Below, piece after piece: positions 59,626 to 64,000 of a DNA stretch of 64,000 bases. A program made the translations under genes and the position numbers. The stretch's first letter is position 1; each line of letters starts with the position of its first letter. The notes beneath the pieces were generated by a model. The model saw nothing but the letters and a program-made list of their open reading frames with translations. It had not been told where the DNA came from and searched no databases. Source of the stretch: CBDIHH01 sp965279095. Its GTDB lineage: Bacteria > Pseudomonadota > Alphaproteobacteria > Caulobacterales > Caulobacteraceae. The DNA lies in NCBI GenBank assembly GCA_965279095.1, contig CBDIHH010000003.1:310001-374000 (forward strand), given 5' to 3'.

Positions 59626-60969
59626 CTACCCCGGCAGCCGGATCACCGCCCGCAGGCCCCCCAGCGGGCTGACCCCCAGGGTCACGTCGCCGCCGTGGCC
59701 GCGGGCGACGTCGCGGGCGATGGCGAGGCCGAGGCCGACGCCCTTTTCGTTCTGGTTGCGCGCCTCGTCGAGGCGGTTGAAGGGGCGGAAGGCTTCCTCG
59801 TAGCGGGCCTCCGGGATGCCGGGGCCGTTGTCGTCGACGGTCACCTCGACGCCCCCCGACGGCAGGGCGCGGGCGGCCACCACGACGCGGCTGCCATGGG
59901 CGGCGGCGTTCATCACCAGGTTGGACAGGCCGCGCTTGAAAGCGTTGGGGCGCACCCGGGTGGTCAGGCCGCCCTCGGCCTCGATGGTCACGGCGGCCCC
60001 GGCCCGGGCGGCGCCCTCGCAGACCTCGTCGATCAGCTGGCGCAGGCCCACCGCCTCCACCGCCTCGCCGCCCTGGCCGCGGGCGAAGGCCAGGTATTCG
60101 TCGATCATATGCTCCATCTCGGCCAGGTCGCGCTTCATGTCGGCGGTGCGGCTGGTGGGCTCGGCGAGGGCCAGCTCGAGCTTCAGCCGGGTCAGGGGCG
60201 TGCGCAGGTCGTGGCTGACCGAGGCGAGCAGGGCGGTGCGCTGCTCGATGTGGCGCTGCAGGCGGGCCTTCATGGCGATGAAGGCGGCGGCGGCCTGGCG
60301 CACTTCGCGGGCGCCGTAGGGTTTGAAGGCGGGCATGTCGAGCCCCCGCCCGAAGGCGTCGGCGGCCTCGGCGAGGCGCTCGATGGCGCGCACCTGGTTG
60401 CGGATGAACAGGATCGCCACGCCGGTCAGCAGCAGGGTCGCCACCACCATCCACAGGATGAAGATGTGGCCCTGGGTGGCGAAGGCGCGCTCGCGGGGGG
60501 CGAGGATGCGCAGCACCCCCTGGTCGACCTTCACGCGGATGTCGACATAGGCGGGGTAGCGGACGGTGTCGAACCAGAACCGCCCGCCGCCCAGGCGCTT
60601 GGTCAGGGCCGCCTTCAGGGACCGGTCGATGGGGGCGAACAGGGCGTAGCGCTTGGTCACCGGCAGGTCGCGGCCGCTCTGCAGGGCCACCGACAGGTTC
60701 ATGGCGTGCTCGGCCTGGCGGGCGATGCGGGGCAGGTCGGCGGGGTTCTCCTGGAAGCTCTCCACCGTCCACGCCACCTCGCCGGCGAGGCCGTCGGACA
60801 GGCGGCTGGTGACGGTCTGCCAATGGGCGTCGAAGAAGGCCCAGGTGACGGCGACCTGCATGATCGCCACCGGCAGGACGATGATCAGCAGGGAGCGGCC
60901 GAACAGGGAGGTGGGCAGGCGCCGCTTGAGGAACCGGGGCCAGAGCAGGCGCAGGGCGCGGCTGGACAC
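59626..60969 (-). CDS. sensor histidine kinase (EnvZ-like), third gene of a PetPR-type operon
   Basis: This 447-residue inner-membrane kinase has an N-terminal helix (LLIIVLPVAIMQVAVTWAFF), a periplasmic domain, a second helix (GHIFILWMVVATLLLTGVAI), then a HAMP-like stretch. The H-box is ALLASVSHDLRTPLTRLKLE, with N-box RGLSNLVMNAAAHG and G-boxes DDNGPGIP and GVGLGLAIARDVARGHGG. It follows the response regulator by 2 bases. It probably phosphorylates that regulator in response to an unknown envelope or redox signal. Confidence 0.92.
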   Translation of the reverse strand: MSSRALRLLWPRFLKRRLPTSLFGRSLLIIVLPVAIMQVAVTWAFFDAHWQTVTSRLSDGLAGEVAWTVESFQENPADLPRIARQAEHAMNLSVALQSGRDLPVTKRYALFAPIDRSLKAALTKRLGGGRFWFDTVRYPAYVDIRVKVDQGVLRILAPRERAFATQGHIFILWMVVATLLLTGVAILFIRNQVRAIERLAEAADAFGRGLDMPAFKPYGAREVRQAAAAFIAMKARLQRHIEQRTALLASVSHDLRTPLTRLKLELALAEPTSRTADMKRDLAEMEHMIDEYLAFARGQGGEAVEAVGLRQLIDEVCEGAARAGAAVTIEAEGGLTTRVRPNAFKRGLSNLVMNAAAHGSRVVVAARALPSGGVEVTVDDNGPGIPEARYEEAFRPFNRLDEARNQNEKGVGLGLAIARDVARGHGGDVTLGVSPLGGLRAVIRLPG

Positions 60970-60971
60970 GG

Positions 60972-61682
60972 TCAGGCCTCGTCCGGCGCGAGCATGTAGC
61001 CGACCCCGCGGGCGGTGAGCAGGTAGCGGGGCGCCTTGGCGTCGGCCTCGATCTTGCGGCGCAGGCGGGTCACCTGCACGTCCACGGCGCGGCCGTCGGC
61101 GGCGCCGGACGCCAGGGCCATGCGGTCGATGGCCTGATGCGGCGTGCGGGCCAGCTGGCGCAGCAGAAAGGTCTCGGCCTCGGTCAGGCGCACGGGGGCG
61201 TCGTCGCAGACCAGCTCGCCGCGCCCCAGGTCGAAGGCGCAGCGCCCCAGGGACAGCCGGCGCGCCCCGGCGCGGGGAGCGGCCCGGCGCAGGATGGCCT
61301 CGATGCGCAGCAGCAGCTCCTGCGGCTCGAAGGGTTTGGGCAGATAGTCGTCGGCGCCGGCGGACAGGCCGCCGATGCGGTCCTCGGCCTCGCCGCGGGC
61401 GGTGAGCATCAAAACCGGGGTCTGGCCCTTGGGCGCAGCCTCGGCCCGCAGCCAGCGGGTCAGGGCCAGGCCGTCCTCGCCGGGCATCATCACGTCGAAC
61501 ACCAGCAGGTCGAAGTCCAGGGTGGCCAGCAGGCGCCGGGCGGCGGCGGCGTCGCGGGCGCCGGTGACGCGGAAGCCGGCGCGGGCCAGATACTGCTTCA
61601 GCAGGTCGCGGATGCGGTCGTCGTCGTCCACCACCAGCAGGTGGCGGCCGGCGCCGGGCAGGGGGCCGGGGGCGGCAGTCAT
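60972..61682 (-). CDS. petR: OmpR-family response regulator, PetR-like
   Basis: This 236-residue regulator has an N-terminal receiver domain (HLLVVDDDDRIRDLLKQYLA, phospho-acceptor Asp in LDFDLLVFDVMMPGEDGL, LTARGEAEDRIGGLSAGADD and KPFEPQELLLRIEA) and a C-terminal OmpR winged helix ending in RYLLTARGVGYML. Its start overlaps the stop of the MarR gene (ATGA). The MarR-OmpR pair resembles petP-petR of Rhodobacter, required there for bc1 expression; the petABC operon lies 13 kb away in this window. That link is inferred from the family and gene order. Confidence 0.85.
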   Translation of the reverse strand: MTAAPGPLPGAGRHLLVVDDDDRIRDLLKQYLARAGFRVTGARDAAAARRLLATLDFDLLVFDVMMPGEDGLALTRWLRAEAAPKGQTPVLMLTARGEAEDRIGGLSAGADDYLPKPFEPQELLLRIEAILRRAAPRAGARRLSLGRCAFDLGRGELVCDDAPVRLTEAETFLLRQLARTPHQAIDRMALASGAADGRAVDVQVTRLRRKIEADAKAPRYLLTARGVGYMLAPDEA

Positions 61683-62173
61683 GCGCCGCTGGCCGTGGGG
61701 CGCGGCGGGCCGGGCGCCGCCCGCGGGCCGGCCACGGCGTCGAGGATGCGGCGCGCCCCGCCCACCGCGTCCAGACCGCCGGCGCGATAGGCCCGCGACA
61801 GGTGGGCGCGCATCCGCTCTGACACCCGCGCCTCGAAGGCCGCCCCCTCGGGGGTCAGCACCGCCGGGCGGCGGCGCATATCGGCCTCCCCCGCCGCCTT
61901 GGTCGCCAGTCCCAGCCCTTCCAGGTCGGCCAGGACGCGGCTGGCGCCCTGCTTGGACAGGCCGGTGAGGCGGGCCAGGTCCTGGACGCCCATCCCCGGG
62001 CGCCGCTTCAGAAGGAAGGCGAGGCGATAGTGCCCCCGCCCCAGGCCCGGGCCCTCGCCGTCCAGGGCGGCGTCGGCGGTGGACCACAGGGCCGCCTCGG
62101 CCAGGAAGAACAGCTCAAGGGTGGCGTCGAGCTCTTCCTCGCGCAGGATCAGGCGGGCGTCGGCGGGCTGCAT
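61679..62173 (-). CDS. petP: MarR-family regulator, PetP-like
   Basis: This 164-residue regulator has the MarR winged helix around LGRGHYRLAFLLKRRPGMGV, QDLARLTGLSKQGASRVLAD and LEGLGLATKAAGEADMRRRP, where the wing should contact DNA. It is the first gene of a MarR-response regulator-kinase operon with overlapping starts. The PetP assignment rests on this order. A short proline-rich C-terminal tail is not conserved. A composite repeat lies upstream, between it and ilvE. Confidence 0.82.
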   Translation of the reverse strand: MQPADARLILREEELDATLELFFLAEAALWSTADAALDGEGPGLGRGHYRLAFLLKRRPGMGVQDLARLTGLSKQGASRVLADLEGLGLATKAAGEADMRRRPAVLTPEGAAFEARVSERMRAHLSRAYRAGGLDAVGGARRILDAVAGPRAAPGPPRPTASGA

Positions 62174-62228
62174 GGCGCGACCTTATCCCCAGGCGCAATC
62201 GATAGGTATGGAATCACTACGCTCCAAC

Positions 62229-62318
62229 CCGATCGTCCCGGCGAATGCCGGGAACCAGATCCTAAGGCTCCGTCGTACTGACCTATGATCTGGGCCCCGG
62301 CATTCGCCGGGTGATCGG
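62229..62318. repeat. composite palindromic intergenic repeat, family A copy 3
   Basis: Left arm CCCGGCGAATGCCGGG with AACCAGATCCTA, right arm ATGATCTGGGCCCCGGCATT with CGCCGGG; outer ends CCGATC and GATCGG. The arms pair with each other and fold singly. It lies between ilvE and the petP-like gene, both on the minus strand. It is closest in its outer words to the copy at 29.5 kb. Confidence 0.88.
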
Positions 62319-62351
62319 AGATGTTGTGAGCTGTTTTCACAATCTAGAGTT

Positions 62352-63446
<1,095 letters not shown>

Positions 63447-63575
63447 GGGAGGCTCTTGGGATCGCTGGAGGGCGGGCTCGGATGCGAGACGGCGGACGGG
63501 GACAGATACCCCATCCGCGCGCCAGTGACAGCCTGGCGGCGACTTTTCTCAGCCCCCCACGAGGGGGGCGGCGCC

Positions 63576-64000
63576 TCATACGCGCGGAGCGGTCTGGGCT
63601 TCCAGCTCGGCCAGGCGCTTGCGCGTCGTCTCCAGATCGTCCCGATAGCGGGGGTTCTCGGGGTCGGAGTCGGCGAGGCTCTGGGCCAGGGGCAGGCTCT
63701 GGCGGTAGAGGTCGAGGGCCCGGCTGACGTGGCCACGGGCCTCGCGCACATCGCCCAGCCGCTCCAGGATCAGGGAGACGGCGCGCTTGCGGTCGGGGTC
63801 GTCCGGCGACGCCTGCAGCTGGTCCAGGCGGATCGCCAGCGCCTCCTCATAGGCGGCCGTGGCGGGATCCAGGCGGCCGGTCTCGTCATTGGCGTCGCCC
63901 ACCGACTTGAGGGCGCAGGCCAGCAGGTCCCGCGTCTCCGGCCCCGGCGCCGCATCGTGCAGTTGGCGGGCCTTGTCCAGGGCGGCGCCGTAGCGCTCCA
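63576..64000 (-). CDS. TPR-repeat protein (5' part outside window)
   Basis: The frame is open from the window edge to a stop at 63576, giving about 140 visible residues of the C-terminal part. It contains tetratricopeptide-type repeats: ARQLHDAAPGPETRDLLACA, GRLDPATAAYEEALAIRLDQ and GHVSRALDLYRQSLPLAQSL, with RYRDDLETTRKRLAELEAQT at the end. Such arrays of tandem repeats occur in large bacterial TPR proteins, often kinase- or signalling-linked, but the missing N-terminus leaves the class unknown. Confidence 0.85.
   Translation of the reverse strand, partial: ERYGAALDKARQLHDAAPGPETRDLLACALKSVGDANDETGRLDPATAAYEEALAIRLDQLQASPDDPDRKRAVSLILERLGDVREARGHVSRALDLYRQSLPLAQSLADSDPENPRYRDDLETTRKRLAELEAQTAPRV

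Overview
The window is very GC-rich, densely coded alphaproteobacterial DNA. Several blocks fit Caulobacterales, perhaps a Phenylobacterium- or Caulobacter-like genome: petABC with a PetP/PetR-type regulator pair, lgt-midA-pgeF-prs, ubiK-ybjN-proC, rplY-pth-ychF, and a TonB-dependent receptor beside acyl-CoA catabolic genes. The genus is inference. No rRNA, tRNA, CRISPR array, insertion sequence or prophage was recognised.

Region 1 (1-7.4 kb) holds a DUF445 membrane protein (cut by the window start), a DUF4126-like membrane protein, an orphan HicB-like antitoxin, a periplasmic PQQ alcohol dehydrogenase with its own cytochrome c domain, a PRC-barrel protein and a YdeP/FdhF-type molybdopterin oxidoreductase.

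Region 2 (7.6-29.4 kb) is a catabolic island for an unidentified acyl-CoA substrate. Two modules, each a CaiB/BaiF CoA-transferase plus a pair of unequal acyl-CoA dehydrogenases, flank an MFS transporter and precede a TonB receptor. Then come an enoyl-CoA hydratase and an amidohydrolase on one strand. On the other strand an operon encodes an MFE2-like SDR dehydrogenase, a MaoC hydratase, an HMG-CoA-synthase-like/DUF35 fusion lacking catalytic residues, an SCP2-type thiolase, a canonical acyl-CoA dehydrogenase and a flavin oxidoreductase. A second enoyl-CoA hydratase and a LysR regulator close the island. Together they could import a hydrophobic compound, activate it by CoA transfer, and carry out dehydrogenation, hydration, oxidation and thiolysis or retro-aldol cleavage.

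Region 3 (29.7-44 kb) mixes housekeeping genes (CCA-adding enzyme, L25, Pth, YchF, a Nudix hydrolase) with less familiar ones: a secreted protein of five tandem four-cysteine repeats, a secreted protein with a lysine/alanine-rich tail, two paralogous FkbM-type methyltransferases and a degenerate hydrolase-like protein.

Region 4 (44-57.7 kb) carries adenine salvage (mtnP, apt), the cytochrome bc1 operon petABC, trmL, hemF, prs, pgeF, midA, lgt, ubiK, a YbjN protein and proC, then an alternative oxidase one base upstream of a DUF1971 cupin.

Region 5 (57.7-64 kb) holds a lower-GC insert with its own near-consensus promoter, an HNH-nuclease toxin candidate and a candidate immunity gene. A histidine kinase / PetR-like / PetP-like operon, ilvE and a truncated TPR gene follow.

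Several intergenic gaps hold long composite palindromes. One family has three copies (29.5, 55.6, 62.3 kb), two further types have one copy each (50.7, 57.8 kb), and a perfect 29-bp-arm palindrome lies at 18.8 kb.
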